DNA of 64,000 nucleotides from Haliscomenobacter sp. GTDB taxonomy: Bacteria; Bacteroidota; Bacteroidia; Chitinophagales; Saprospiraceae. The translations under genes were made by a program, and so were the position numbers. The notes beneath the pieces are model-generated. The model was not told the origin of the DNA and ran no database searches. It saw only the letters and a program-made list of their open reading frames with translations. Location of the stretch: the NCBI GenBank assembly GCA_016713275.1, contig JADJPL010000001.1, positions 679,001 to 743,000 on the forward strand, in the 5' to 3' direction. This document shows, piece by piece, positions 54,958-63,244 of the stretch (positions are counted from its first letter, which is position 1; the number at the start of each line of letters is the position of its first letter).

Positions 54958-57405
54958 TTAATTATCCGATTTCACCCGCTTCTGTTCATCCTCCAAACCG
55001 GTACTGCGGCGGCGGGCGGCTTTCACCTCGGAGCGGCCAAACTGGTAGCTGAAGGCCATGCGCAAGCGGCGGCTATCCCAGCCTCCGCCGACGTTGAGGT
55101 TGAGCACCCCAAACCGGCTAATGCCGTTCCATTCGTTGGTTTTGAAGATGTCGGTCACGGAGAGCTTCAGGTTGCCGCGGCCGTTGAGTAATTTTTTCTG
55201 AACGCCGGCGTCGATGCTCCACATCGACTCCATCTCGAAGGTGCCGCCCCACAGGCCCGGGGAGTTGTACCAACCCGACACCTCCAGCGACCACGACTTA
55301 GGCAGCGTAAACGTCTGCTGGCTGTAGATGTTGAACGTTGCCGCTTCCAGGTCCACGATCTTGGTTCCGCCGTAATCGGCTTGGTTCTTGCTGTACGAGA
55401 CGGTGGCGTTGGTGAAGCTGCTCCACCACGATTTGATCTGCACCGGCGCGCTGAAGGCCAGGCTGTAGGCGTGCTGATTGGCCAGGTTCAGCCAGGTGAT
55501 GTAATTGGACTTCACACCGGACGTGTCCGTAAAGCGGGTGATCTGGTCCTGGGTATGGCTGTAGCTCAGGGTCGTGTTGAAGCGGTAGTTGAAGGTGTGC
55601 CGAAACTGGATGTTGTTGACGTATTCGGGCTTCAGGAAGGGGTTCCCCTGCTCGAATGTCAGCTCGTCGAGCCGGTTCTGGAACGGGTTGAGGTCCTGGT
55701 AGGAAGGCCGGTTGATGCGGCGGCTGTACGACAGGTTCAGGCTGTGCTTCTGGGAAGGGGTGAACGTAATCCCGCCGGAAGGGAAGACGTCGAGGTAACT
55801 GCGTTCGACGTTGTCGTTATCGGTCGGTTTGAACGCGGTGAGGGTTCCGGTGGAGTTGGTTTGTTCCATGCGGACGCCCAGGTTGAAGCCCAGCTTTTTT
55901 CCCTGCTTGGAGTACGTGGCGTAAGCGGCATTGACGTTTTCTTCGTAAGCGAATTGGTTGCTCAGGTCGCGGTTGAGCACGTTCTGGCCGTCGGCGACGT
56001 CGAAGAAATCAAAGGTGTTGTCGGTGTTGACGAAAGCGAATTTCACCCCGGCGCCAAACTGCCCCTTCCAAAGCGGGCGCTCGTAGTCGGTTTTCAAGGT
56101 GTAAATGTCGATGCCGGTAGGGGTGTTATTGGCAAAAATCTTTTCTGAAAGCAGGATCTCCTCCGTGCCGTCTACATACCGGTTGGGCTGGTATTCCAGG
56201 GCTTCGCTCCGGAACCGGCCGTAGTCGGCGTCGAGGTTCCACACCACGCCTTTGCCGCTGTCGAAGCGGTAGTTAAGGTTGAGGTTGTAGTTGCTTCGCT
56301 GGTTGTCGCTGTTGGTGGAAGCGAGCAGGACGCTGTCGATGCCCGGCAGGCCGGTCCGGCTGATCGGGGTGCGGCTGGTTCCTCCGTACAGGCTTTGGTT
56401 GTTGAAGCCATTGACCAGAAAGCCGAGGGTGTGCTTCTTGGAGAGGAAAAAGTCGGTCCCGATCTTAAAGTTGTGGTTTTCGCTTTCCCCTCTGGTATCG
56501 GACGATTGGTCAAAGATCACGCCCAATTGCTCGCGGTACAGCGTCATGTAGTTCAGGGAACGGCTGTTGTTGTAGTTGTAGCTGCCAAACAGATTGTAGC
56601 CTTTGTCCTGGTAGTTGCCGCTGAAGCCGGCGCTGTAGATCGGCAATACGCCCACCGAGTAGTTGGTATTCGCCGAGCCGTTGGCGCCCAGGCGGCGGTC
56701 TTTTTTCAACTTGATGTTGATGACGCCGGCATTGCCCTGGGCGTCGAAGCGGGCCGAAGGGTTGGTCACCAGCTCGATCGCGTCGATCTCGGTACTTTGC
56801 AGCGATTTGAGGAAATCGGCCAGGTCGGCGCCGCGCAGCGGGGAGGGTTTCCCGTCGATGTAAATCTGCACGCCGGAGCGGCCGAGCATGGTGATGTTGT
56901 CGTTGTTGTCGACGACGATGCCGGGCGCTTTGCGCAGCAATTCCAGCCCGTTGCTGCCCGCTGCGTTGATGCTGCCGTCCACGTTGAACACCATGCGGTC
57001 GGGTTTGGTTTCCAGCATCGGGCGCTGGGCCGCCACGGTGACCTCTTTAAGGTCGAGGGCGCCGTCCTGCAACTGGATCAGCGGTAGCTCCAGCGTTTGC
57101 CCCGCGCCGACCTTCAGAGGGCCGGTGCGGAACTCCGGAAACCCCACGAAGCTGACTTTCAGCAGGTAGTCGCCGCCGGCCACGTTGAGCAGGGCAAATA
57201 CCCCTTCCTGGTTGGTCACTTCCACTTTGACCAGGGAAGAGTCCGGAAGCTTGTTGAGGATAACATTCGCAAATTCAACCGGTTGCCCTTTCGGGTCCTT
57301 TACTTTTCCGGTGATGGCGCCGCCGGAGACGGCTTGCGCCAGAAGGGTAGTCATAGGGAAAAAGAAGACTACCCCCAAGAGGAGTCGGGTGATTCTCAGG
57401 TTCAT
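54958..57405 (-). CDS. TonB-dependent-receptor-like outer membrane barrel protein
   Basis: 815 residues. Signal peptide (LLLGVVFFFPMTTLLAQA), a carboxypeptidase-like regulatory domain (AITGKVKDPKGQPVEFANVI, VSFVGFPEFRTGPLKV), a plug domain (LLRKAPGIVVDNNDNITMLG, RSGVQIYIDGKPSPLRGADL, IELVTNPSARFDAQGNAGVI) and a C-terminal barrel (RRINRPSYQDLNPFQNRLDE, FEQGNPFLKPEYVNNIQF). This is the outer-membrane-beta-barrel family of TonB-type proteins lacking a partner SusD. Substrate unknown. Flanked on both sides by octamer arrays. Confidence 0.92.
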   Translation of the reverse strand: MNLRITRLLLGVVFFFPMTTLLAQAVSGGAITGKVKDPKGQPVEFANVILNKLPDSSLVKVEVTNQEGVFALLNVAGGDYLLKVSFVGFPEFRTGPLKVGAGQTLELPLIQLQDGALDLKEVTVAAQRPMLETKPDRMVFNVDGSINAAGSNGLELLRKAPGIVVDNNDNITMLGRSGVQIYIDGKPSPLRGADLADFLKSLQSTEIDAIELVTNPSARFDAQGNAGVINIKLKKDRRLGANGSANTNYSVGVLPIYSAGFSGNYQDKGYNLFGSYNYNNSRSLNYMTLYREQLGVIFDQSSDTRGESENHNFKIGTDFFLSKKHTLGFLVNGFNNQSLYGGTSRTPISRTGLPGIDSVLLASTNSDNQRSNYNLNLNYRFDSGKGVVWNLDADYGRFRSEALEYQPNRYVDGTEEILLSEKIFANNTPTGIDIYTLKTDYERPLWKGQFGAGVKFAFVNTDNTFDFFDVADGQNVLNRDLSNQFAYEENVNAAYATYSKQGKKLGFNLGVRMEQTNSTGTLTAFKPTDNDNVERSYLDVFPSGGITFTPSQKHSLNLSYSRRINRPSYQDLNPFQNRLDELTFEQGNPFLKPEYVNNIQFRHTFNYRFNTTLSYSHTQDQITRFTDTSGVKSNYITWLNLANQHAYSLAFSAPVQIKSWWSSFTNATVSYSKNQADYGGTKIVDLEAATFNIYSQQTFTLPKSWSLEVSGWYNSPGLWGGTFEMESMWSIDAGVQKKLLNGRGNLKLSVTDIFKTNEWNGISRFGVLNLNVGGGWDSRRLRMAFSYQFGRSEVKAARRRSTGLEDEQKRVKSDN

Positions 57406-57501
57406 AAACAGTCGTTTTGGTGATTTCGTCCTACAAAAGTAGGTTTATGCCCCTAAGGACAACGCTGTTTTCGATCCGGATGCTTTTTTGGCCGACGAAA
57501 G

Positions 57502-57580
57502 AAGGTTACGAGGTTACGGAGTTGCGAGGTTGCGAAGAGTGGACCTCGCAACCTCGCAACTCCGCAACTCCGCAACTTTT
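57502..57580. repeat. Inverted pair of octamer arrays (short)
   Basis: 57502-57538 forward (GGTTACGA GGTTACGG AGTTGCGA GGTTGCGA) and 57542-57580 reverse (CCTCGCAA CCTCGCAA CTCCGCAA CTCCGCAA CTTTTTT), almost back to back: a near-perfect ~37-bp hairpin. It ends at the stop codon of the dienelactone hydrolase gene (57581). Confidence 0.88.
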
Positions 57581-58438
57581 TTATAGTTTCTCCCCAAAAA
57601 ACGCGATCGTCCGCTCCCAGGCGAGTTTGGCGGCGGCTTCGTTGTAGCGGGTAGGGGCGGTGTCGTTGTTGAATGCGTGGTTGACCTCGGGGTAGACAAA
57701 GATCTGATAATCCTTGTTGTTTGCTTTCAGCGCGGCTTCATAGGCGGGGATGCCTTCGTTGATCCGGGTATCCAGCCCGCCATAGTGCAGCATAAGGGCG
57801 GCGTTGATCTTCGGCACGTCGGCTGCGGCGGCCTGACGGCCGTAATAGGCTACGCCGGCGTTGAGCTGAGGGTCGTTAACGGCGAGGCTGTTGACCATAG
57901 CGCCTCCCCAGCAGAACCCCACGCAGCCAACCTTGCCGGTGCTTTTGGGGAAGGTCCGCAGGTAAGCGAGTCCGTCGAGGAAGAGCTTCAGGTTCTTGGC
58001 GGCGTCGAGCTGTCCGAATTTTTCGCGGGCGGCGTCGGCGTCTTCAGGGGTGCCCCCGAAAGGGGAGAGCGCATCTGGCGCCAGTGCGATGAAACCGGCC
58101 AGCGCCACGCGCCGGGTCACGTCCTCGATATGCGGGTTCAGCCCCCGGTTTTCGTGGATGACCATCACGGCAGCGCGTTTCTTTTTCTTTTTCGGCATAG
58201 CGAGGTAGGCGCGGGCTTTGCCGCCCTCGGTAGGGTATTCCACGTACCGGGTTTCCAGTTCATCGGCGCTGCCGGATGTGGTTTCGGCGTGTTCGTATTG
58301 GACTTCCAGCAGCGGTAGCACCGCGGAAGCCGCCACAACGCTCCCGGTGAACAGCGTCAGCCGCTTCATGAACTCCTGCCGGGTCATGGCGCCATGGGTA
58401 TAGGCGTCGAAAAGGTCGATGATCTTTTGGTCGAGCAT
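57581..58438 (-). CDS. Dienelactone hydrolase family protein
   Basis: 285 residues. After an N-terminal segment with TRQEFMKRLTLFTGSVVAAS, a possible Tat-like or membrane leader, the DLH fold follows: AAVMVIHENRGLNPHIEDVT, nucleophile Cys in VGCVGFCWGGAMVNSL, acid in LMLHYGGLDTRINEGI and His in VYPEVNHAFNNDT. This is the typical Cys-Asp-His triad. The exported or membrane-linked form is common among DLH proteins in Bacteroidota. Natural substrate unknown. Confidence 0.92.
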   Translation of the reverse strand: MLDQKIIDLFDAYTHGAMTRQEFMKRLTLFTGSVVAASAVLPLLEVQYEHAETTSGSADELETRYVEYPTEGGKARAYLAMPKKKKKRAAVMVIHENRGLNPHIEDVTRRVALAGFIALAPDALSPFGGTPEDADAAREKFGQLDAAKNLKLFLDGLAYLRTFPKSTGKVGCVGFCWGGAMVNSLAVNDPQLNAGVAYYGRQAAAADVPKINAALMLHYGGLDTRINEGIPAYEAALKANNKDYQIFVYPEVNHAFNNDTAPTRYNEAAAKLAWERTIAFFGEKL

Positions 58439-58550
58439 GGGTGTATGATTTAGGAACTTAAAACTATCTCAAAAGCGGCTTCCTTGTATTCGGTAGGGGG
58501 GATAAATTTTTGATGAGTGGGTGGGGGTATGCCCTACATATGCAGCCAGT

Positions 58551-58830
58551 AACCGCCAAATTTATTTGGCGGCTGATTTCGCCTACCGGGTCGCGGGGCC
58601 CCTGTAACCGCCAAATTTATTTGGCGGCCATTGAAAAAAAAGCAGGTAACCGCCAAATTTATTTGGCGGGCGTTAAAACGATAAGCAGGTAACTGCCAAA
58701 TTTATTTGGCGGCTGAAACTTCGCCAAATAAATTTGGCGGTTACGAGGCAGTGGGTTGAAACTTCGCCAAATAAATTTGGCGGTTACGAGGTAGGTGGTT
58801 TGAAATTTCGCCAAATAAATTTGGCGGTTA
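58551..58830. repeat. REP array, left of the RAYT gene (7 palindromes)
   Basis: Seven copies of CCGCCAAATTTATTTGGCGG at about 58551, 58606, 58648, 58691 (forward, preceded by GTAA or GTAACT) and 58721, 58765, 58809 (reverse, followed by GTTACG). The units are spaced by about 42 bases with GCAGGTAAC or GAAACTTCG joints. The last copy contains the stop codon of the transposase gene. Confidence 0.92.
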
Positions 58831-59489
58831 CGGGTGCTTGCAATAGCTGAAAGGCCATGCTTCCCAATGACTGGCAAAGCCCGCTTTTACCGGATTTTCC
58901 AGAATGTACCGGATGATGTTATTCAATTCCTGTTCATTGCGCACGAAATGGTCGTAACTTTCCCGTTGCCAGAATTTACCCTGCCTACCCAGCAGCCGGT
59001 TGGCGGCTACGGCGGAAGGCCCTTTGATCCGCTTCATGACAACATCTAACGGTTTGTAATTCAAGCCCTCCAATTCGGCATCTTCGAACTGCACAGGCAG
59101 CTGCAAACTGGTGTCTATGAGGATATGCGCATGGTTGGGCATGATGCAGTAAGCAAGCAAGTCGTAAAGCACTCCGTTGAAACGGTGCAACTCTTTCTGT
59201 ACCGTTTCGGCGACGGCAGGCTGCCGGAGGTAGTCGGGGCCGTATTGAACGGCATCCAGCAAGGCATCAAAACGGGCGAAATGCCTTTCACGCTCCTCCT
59301 GTATCAGCAGTTCGCGCAGTTCGGGGAGTTCTTTTGGAGTTGAGCTTTTTTTTCTTCAAACTCCTGACGTAGTTGGTTCAGCATGGCTACAGGAACAGAG
59401 TCCTGGAGGCGAAAAGTAACGAAAAAAGCAGCTCCAACAGGTTGGAAATGCGGTAAATTCCGGCGATACCAGGTTTTGATTTTTGGCAT
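58828..59489 (-). CDS. REP-associated tyrosine transposase (RAYT, Y1/HUH), one-base frameshift near 59333
   Basis: From ATG 59487-59489: MPKIKTWYRRNLPHFQPVGA AFFVTFRL, the usual RAYT opening. The frame breaks in AAAA (59332-59335 on the + strand as TTTT); one more A gives QKELPELRELLIQEERERHF and joins to the rest. HUH motif: YCIMPNHAHILID. The catalytic tyrosine region is RYILENPVKAGFASHWEAWP. About 220 residues joined. RAYTs nick and move REP palindromes; here the gene lies exactly between two REP arrays. Whether it is intact depends on the base at 59333. Confidence 0.9.
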
Positions 59490-59524
59490 AGCGACTTGCT
59501 TTCATCATTTTTGGGGCCCTCAAA

Positions 59525-59749
59525 ACTGCCAAATTTATTTGGCGGCCATTGAAAAAAAAGCAGGTAACCGCCAAATTTATTTGGCGGAAGTTAAAACGAG
59601 AAGCCTGTAACCGCCAAATTTATTTGGCGGTTGAAACTTCGCCAAATAAATTTGGCGGTTACGGGCAGGTGGATTGAAACTTCGCCAAATAAATTTGGCG
59701 GTTACGGGACAGGTGGATTGAAACTTCGCCAAATAAATTTGGCGGTTAC
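59525..59749. repeat. REP array, right of the RAYT gene (6 palindromes)
   Basis: Six copies at about 59525, 59566, 59609 (forward) and 59640, 59682, 59726 (reverse), with the same joints (GGCCATTGAAAAAAAAGCAG, TTAAAACGA, GGTGGATTGAAACTTCG) as the left array. Left and right arrays are near duplicates in the same orientation, as if the whole array had been copied across the gene. Confidence 0.92.
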
Positions 59750-59771
59750 GGGCGGGCGGCCAGAAAACAAA

Positions 59772-59798
59772 CGGCCTGTGGGGCATTACCACAGGCCG
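59772..59798 (-). terminator. Terminator behind the tRNA gene
   Basis: CGGCCTGTGG pairs with CCACAGGCCG around a 7-base loop; on the minus strand TTTGTTTT follows. It directly follows the tRNA on that strand. Confidence 0.8.
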
Positions 59799-59807
59799 CT
59801 GCAACGT

Positions 59808-59880
59808 GGGCCTTGAGGGACTCGAACCCCCGACTCTCGCATTATGAGTGCGGCACTCTAACCGGCTGAGTTAAAGGCCC
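59808..59880 (-). tRNA. tRNA with anticodon CAT (Met, or Ile after modification)
   Basis: 73 bases on the minus strand. Acceptor GGGCCTT pairs with AAGGCCC; D arm ACTC/GAGT; anticodon loop CTCATAA (CAT) on a CCGCA/TGCGA stem with one mismatch at the outer pair; T arm GGGGG TTCGAGT CCCTC. CCA is not encoded. An acceptor starting G-C pairs and not mismatched at position 1 argues against initiator tRNA. Elongator Met and tRNA-Ile(CAT) cannot be separated by eye. Confidence 0.92.
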
Positions 59881-59939
59881 GGAAAAACTCACGCAAAGGT
59901 AAGGGTTTTTGAGTGTTCTCGTCAAGGCAGCGAAAAAAA

Positions 59940-60755
59940 TTACGCCTGATGCACCCGAACATCCATCTGTGGGAAGGGGATGCCTACGTTGGAGGCGTCG
60001 AATGCTTTTTTGACGTTTTCGTGGAAAGCGAAGTAAGCGCCCCAGTAATCTCCGCTTTTTACCCAAAACCGGACCCCGATGTTGACGGAGCTGTCGGCCA
60101 GTTCCTTGACGAACACTTCCGGCGCTTTTTCTTTAATCAATTGGGGCATTTTGGCTATTTCCTCCAGAATAACGCGGCGGGCCAGGTCGATATCGTCGCT
60201 GTAGCTGATGCCGATAACGAGGTCGAGCATGCGGTCGGCGTAAGCGGAGTAGTTCTCGATCGGCCCGCTGAGCACGGCAGAGTTGGGGATGATCACCATG
60301 CGGTTGTCGAGGGTAGCGATGACGGTGGTGAAGATCTGAATCTCCCGGATGTAACCGGTGTGCCCTTGGGTGGTGATGAAATCGCCCACCTTGTAAGGCC
60401 GGAACATGAGGATGAGCACCCCGGAAGCGAAGTTGCTCAGGCTGCCCTGAAGCGCGAGGCCGACGGCCAGACCGGCGGCGCCGAGGATGGCCACAAACGA
60501 AGAGGTTTGGATGCCGACGATGCCGGCGGCGCTGAAGACGATCATCACTTTGAGCAGCACGTTCACCATGCTGAGCAGGAAAGGACGCAGGCTTTCGTCT
60601 ACCAGCGCTTTTTTCATCCGTTTGCGCAGGCCGGCGGTGATCCGGTTGGTGATCCAGAACCCGATCCCCAGAAGAAAAATGGCGCCCACCAGTTTGGGCG
60701 CGTAAGCAAGCCCCATGTCGAGCAATTTTTGTGCGGTTTCGTTCATTTGTTCCAT
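59940..60755 (-). CDS. Small-conductance mechanosensitive channel (MscS family)
   Basis: 271 residues: three N-terminal helices, the pore-lining TM3 with glycine/alanine packing (VAILGAAGLAVGLALQGSLS NFASG), the beta domain (PYKVGDFITTQGHTGYIREI, IPNSAVLSGPIENYS) and the alpha/beta C-terminal cage (VIGISYSDDIDLARRVILEE). It opens under membrane tension to release solutes after hypoosmotic shock. Divergent from recX across 75 bases. Confidence 0.95.
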   Translation of the reverse strand: MEQMNETAQKLLDMGLAYAPKLVGAIFLLGIGFWITNRITAGLRKRMKKALVDESLRPFLLSMVNVLLKVMIVFSAAGIVGIQTSSFVAILGAAGLAVGLALQGSLSNFASGVLILMFRPYKVGDFITTQGHTGYIREIQIFTTVIATLDNRMVIIPNSAVLSGPIENYSAYADRMLDLVIGISYSDDIDLARRVILEEIAKMPQLIKEKAPEVFVKELADSSVNIGVRFWVKSGDYWGAYFAFHENVKKAFDASNVGIPFPQMDVRVHQA

Positions 60756-60830
60756 TTTTTGTGATTTTATGCCCGGAAATTAGCATTTACCCGTTTCTTT
60801 TGTGTTAACTCTGAACGGATTCAATCAAAA

Positions 60831-61310
60831 ATGGCCAAAAAGTACATCAGCCGCGATGAGGCGCTGCTCCGCATGCAGCGGTATTGCGCCTACCAGGACC
60901 GCTGCCACCAGGAAGCTCGTCGGAAACTCCTCGACCTTGGGATTTACGGAGATGACCTGGAGGAGATCATGGCCCAGTTAGTGGAGGACCAATTCCTCGA
61001 CGAAGAACGGTTTGCCCGGGCTTTTGCCAGAGGAAAGTTCCAGATAAAAAGCTGGGGTAGAATCAAAATCCTGCAGGAACTCAAAGCCCGCCAGATTTCA
61101 GCGTATTGCCAGCGTAAAGCCCTCGAAGAAATCGACGAAGAAGCCTACAGGGAACGGCTTGATCAGTATTTGAGGTCAAAATTTACCGAGGGGAAGGACG
61201 GGCTTTCCGATTTCGAACAGCAGCAAAAAGCCGCCCAGTTTGCGCTGCGCCGGGGCTTTGAACCGGAACTGGTGTGGGAGACCCTCCGGCAAATTTTTAG
61301 AAAAGATTAG
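60831..61310 (+). CDS. recX: RecX family regulator of RecA
   Basis: 159 residues made of three-helix RecX repeats: ALLRMQRYCAYQDRCHQEAR, RKLLDLGIYGDDLEEIMAQL, VEDQFLDEERFARAFARGKF, WGRIKILQELKARQISAYCQ, RRGFEPELVWETLRQIF. RecX binds the groove of RecA filaments and limits recombination. The N-terminal YISRDEALLRMQRYCAYQDR and the EDQFLDEERFA core are diagnostic. recA is not in the window. Confidence 0.92.
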   Translation: MAKKYISRDEALLRMQRYCAYQDRCHQEARRKLLDLGIYGDDLEEIMAQLVEDQFLDEERFARAFARGKFQIKSWGRIKILQELKARQISAYCQRKALEEIDEEAYRERLDQYLRSKFTEGKDGLSDFEQQQKAAQFALRRGFEPELVWETLRQIFRKD

Positions 61311-61381
61311 GAGCTATCTCAAAACCCTTTCCTGGGGGGGCTACATTCCTTAACCCCATGACAAAAGCATACGAAGCACTT

Positions 61382-61465
61382 TCCCCCTTTGAAGGGGGTC
61401 GGGGGGATGAAACCTTTCCCCTGCACCCCGGAAGTTTCATCCCCCTAACCCCCTTCAAAGGGGGA
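61382..61465. repeat. 32-bp inverted repeat
   Basis: TCCCCCTTTGAAGGGGGTCG onward (61382-61413) pairs with 61434-61465 (ending CCCCCTTCAAAGGGGGA) around a 20-base loop, two mismatches. Each arm is itself partly palindromic. I recall similar hairpins scattered through Bacteroidota genomes. It lies directly ahead of the truncated sigma factor gene. Confidence 0.8.
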
Positions 61466-61563
61466 GAACGCCATATTCTTTAATTTTGAGATGGCTTCTA
61501 AACTATTTACTACTTCGGTCGAAGATGCCTGGATAACCCCTTACCCTAAAGGGAGTTCCTCAT

Positions 61564-62007
61564 TTGCTACCTTCGCTCCCTTTCACTCAGGAGATCTTTC
61601 TCAAGATTTTTCTGAATTTGTCCAAATTTGGAGAAAAAGCCCAGTTTTCTACCTGGGTGTACTCCATCACCTATAACTTTTGTATTGATTTTATCCGCCG
61701 GAATAAAAAACTTGGCGAACTGTTCACCGATGATCTGGAACGCGCTCCCGATCTTCCGGATGACGTGCACGACGAGGCATTACTCCAAATGGAGGTGAAT
61801 ACGCTGCGGCAAGTACTCAACGATCTGCCGATCGGAGACCGGATGATCCTGCTGATGAAGTATCAGGATGATCTGCCGATCCGGGATATTGCTCTGATGC
61901 TGGAAAAATCGGAAAGCGCGATTAAAATGCAGATTATGCGGGCGAAAGCCAAAGCACAGAAGATCCGCGAGGTTTTGGAAAGGAATGAAACCGTAAAAAG
62001 GGCATGA
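61564..62007 (+). CDS. RNA polymerase sigma-70 factor (ECF type), N-terminus missing or shifted
   Basis: Region 2.2-2.4 is present from the first usable codons (FTQEIFLKIFLNLSKFGEKA, QFSTWVYSITYNFCIDFIRR) and region 4 follows (LPIGDRMILLMKYQDDLPIR DIALMLEKSESAIKMQIMRA). The expected ~50 residues before TQEIF (region 1.2-2.1) are not found in any frame; upstream DNA (61491-61590) reads MASKLFTTSVEDAW and carries no sigma pattern, and a large inverted repeat lies before it. The 5' end therefore seems replaced or heavily damaged. Downstream gene overlaps by four bases. Confidence 0.8.
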   Translation: MLPSLPFTQEIFLKIFLNLSKFGEKAQFSTWVYSITYNFCIDFIRRNKKLGELFTDDLERAPDLPDDVHDEALLQMEVNTLRQVLNDLPIGDRMILLMKYQDDLPIRDIALMLEKSESAIKMQIMRAKAKAQKIREVLERNETVKRA

Positions 62008-62312
62008 TCATGAATAATTTTCAACGGCTACTCGAAGAGGAAGGACGGCGGATGCCGGCAGAGGATTCAGAAAAGATCCTCAACAACATATGGGGCGCCC
62101 TTGGGTTCATCCGCATGATGGGCGAAGTGGTAGACATCTACGTCTCCCGGGTCGGCGGCGTGATGATCATGGCTACCGGAGGGGATATGCCGGCTATGGG
62201 GCCGGATACCCGCCAAACGCCTTCCAGGCATAAGGACTCTCCGGAATTTCCCCGCCCCGACCAGCGGTCCATCAAACCCGGCGCTCCGGACGACCCGGAT
62301 CGCAGGGCTTAA
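62004..62312 (+). CDS. Small protein coupled to the sigma factor, possibly a regulator
   Basis: 102 residues, starting four bases before the sigma-factor stop. N-terminal half helical (NNFQRLLEEEGRRMPAEDSE, KILNNIWGALGFIRMMGEVV), C-terminal half Pro/Asp-rich and probably disordered. The position is that of an anti-sigma factor, but there is no zinc or ASD motif. Unrecognised family. Confidence 0.65.
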   Translation: MIMNNFQRLLEEEGRRMPAEDSEKILNNIWGALGFIRMMGEVVDIYVSRVGGVMIMATGGDMPAMGPDTRQTPSRHKDSPEFPRPDQRSIKPGAPDDPDRRA

Positions 62313-62341
62313 TTTTTTTCAAACGCTAACCTGAAATCCGT

Positions 62342-63223
62342 ATGAATACCTTGTTTTTATTCAGCTTCGCCGAGAGTTGGGAATGGTTTTCCAACCTGAT
62401 TTCTCCGCAACTGAACGCGTTCTCCGTAGCCATGCAGGCCTTTGTCCCTAAATTCGTGGGCGCGTTATTCTTGCTGCTTTTTGGCTGGGCTATCGGAAAA
62501 ACCCTGGCCAGGGTGGTCCGGCGGGTACTGGAACGGATAGGAACCGACAAACTGGCCGAACGCCTGAGTTCGATCGAACTGTTCAGCAAACTGCCGGTGA
62601 AGATCAAACCCAGCGCCGCCATCGCCAAGTTCCTTTACTACGTGATCTTTTTCATCTTCTTTATGGCGGCCATGGATATTCTCCAGCTGGACGCGGTTTC
62701 GCAGATGATCAACAGCGTGTTTTCCTATTTGCCCAAGCTGGTTTCTGCGCTCCTGGTCTTTATTATCGGAGTCATGCTGGCGGACTTCCTCAAGCGGATT
62801 GTACACACGGCGCTGGCTTCCCTCAATATCCCTGCGGCATCTCTGATCGCCAATTTTATCTTCTATTTCCTCTTCATCAACGTCGCCATGATCACCCTTT
62901 CCCAGGCGGGGATCGCTACCGATTTTATTCAGGACAACCTGTCCATCATCCTGGGCGGGGTAGTCGCCGCGTTTGCCATCGGGTATGGGTACGCTTCCCG
63001 GCCTCAGGTGGCCAACTTCCTGGCCGCTTATTACAACCGGGGAAAGATCCAGATCGGCAGCGTCATTGAAATCGAAGGCGTAAAAGGCGAAGTGGTGGAG
63101 ATCGATAATTCGTCGTTTACGATCGCCAACGCTCAGGGCAAGGTGATTGTCCCCCTCAATAAACTCAGCACGGAAAAGTATACGCTTTTTGATGGAATTG
63201 GAACAGAAAAACCAAAACTATAA
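62342..63223 (+). CDS. Mechanosensitive-channel-like membrane protein (MscS/CmpX type)
   Basis: 293 residues. Five hydrophobic helices (FVGALFLLLFGWAIGKTLAR, FLYYVIFFIFFMAAMDIL, LVSALLVFIIGVMLADFLKR, NFIFYFLFINVAMITL, and the pore-like LSIILGGVVAAFAIGYGYAS) followed by a short MscS-type beta domain (QIGSVIEIEGVKGEVVEIDN SSFTIANAQGKVIVPLNKL). The conserved TM-helix repeats resemble CmpX. It could act as an ion channel. Second mechanosensitive-type protein in the window. Confidence 0.87.
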   Translation: MNTLFLFSFAESWEWFSNLISPQLNAFSVAMQAFVPKFVGALFLLLFGWAIGKTLARVVRRVLERIGTDKLAERLSSIELFSKLPVKIKPSAAIAKFLYYVIFFIFFMAAMDILQLDAVSQMINSVFSYLPKLVSALLVFIIGVMLADFLKRIVHTALASLNIPAASLIANFIFYFLFINVAMITLSQAGIATDFIQDNLSIILGGVVAAFAIGYGYASRPQVANFLAAYYNRGKIQIGSVIEIEGVKGEVVEIDNSSFTIANAQGKVIVPLNKLSTEKYTLFDGIGTEKPKL

Positions 63224-63244
63224 ACAAAGCTCAAACAAATCTCA

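Noticed and set aside
54958..57405. Plus-strand frames of 255 and 230 codons across the barrel gene
   Set aside because: Composition matches the reverse of the real gene; no family pattern.
58551..59749. CRISPR array
   Set aside because: The regularly spaced palindromes change orientation in mid-array, the spacers are similar to one another, there are no cas genes, and a RAYT gene explains them as REPs.
61491..61676. 61-codon frame ahead of the sigma factor as its N-terminus
   Set aside because: It is in another frame and lacks any sigma region 1.2-2.1 pattern; it only overlaps the real region 2 in the wrong frame.
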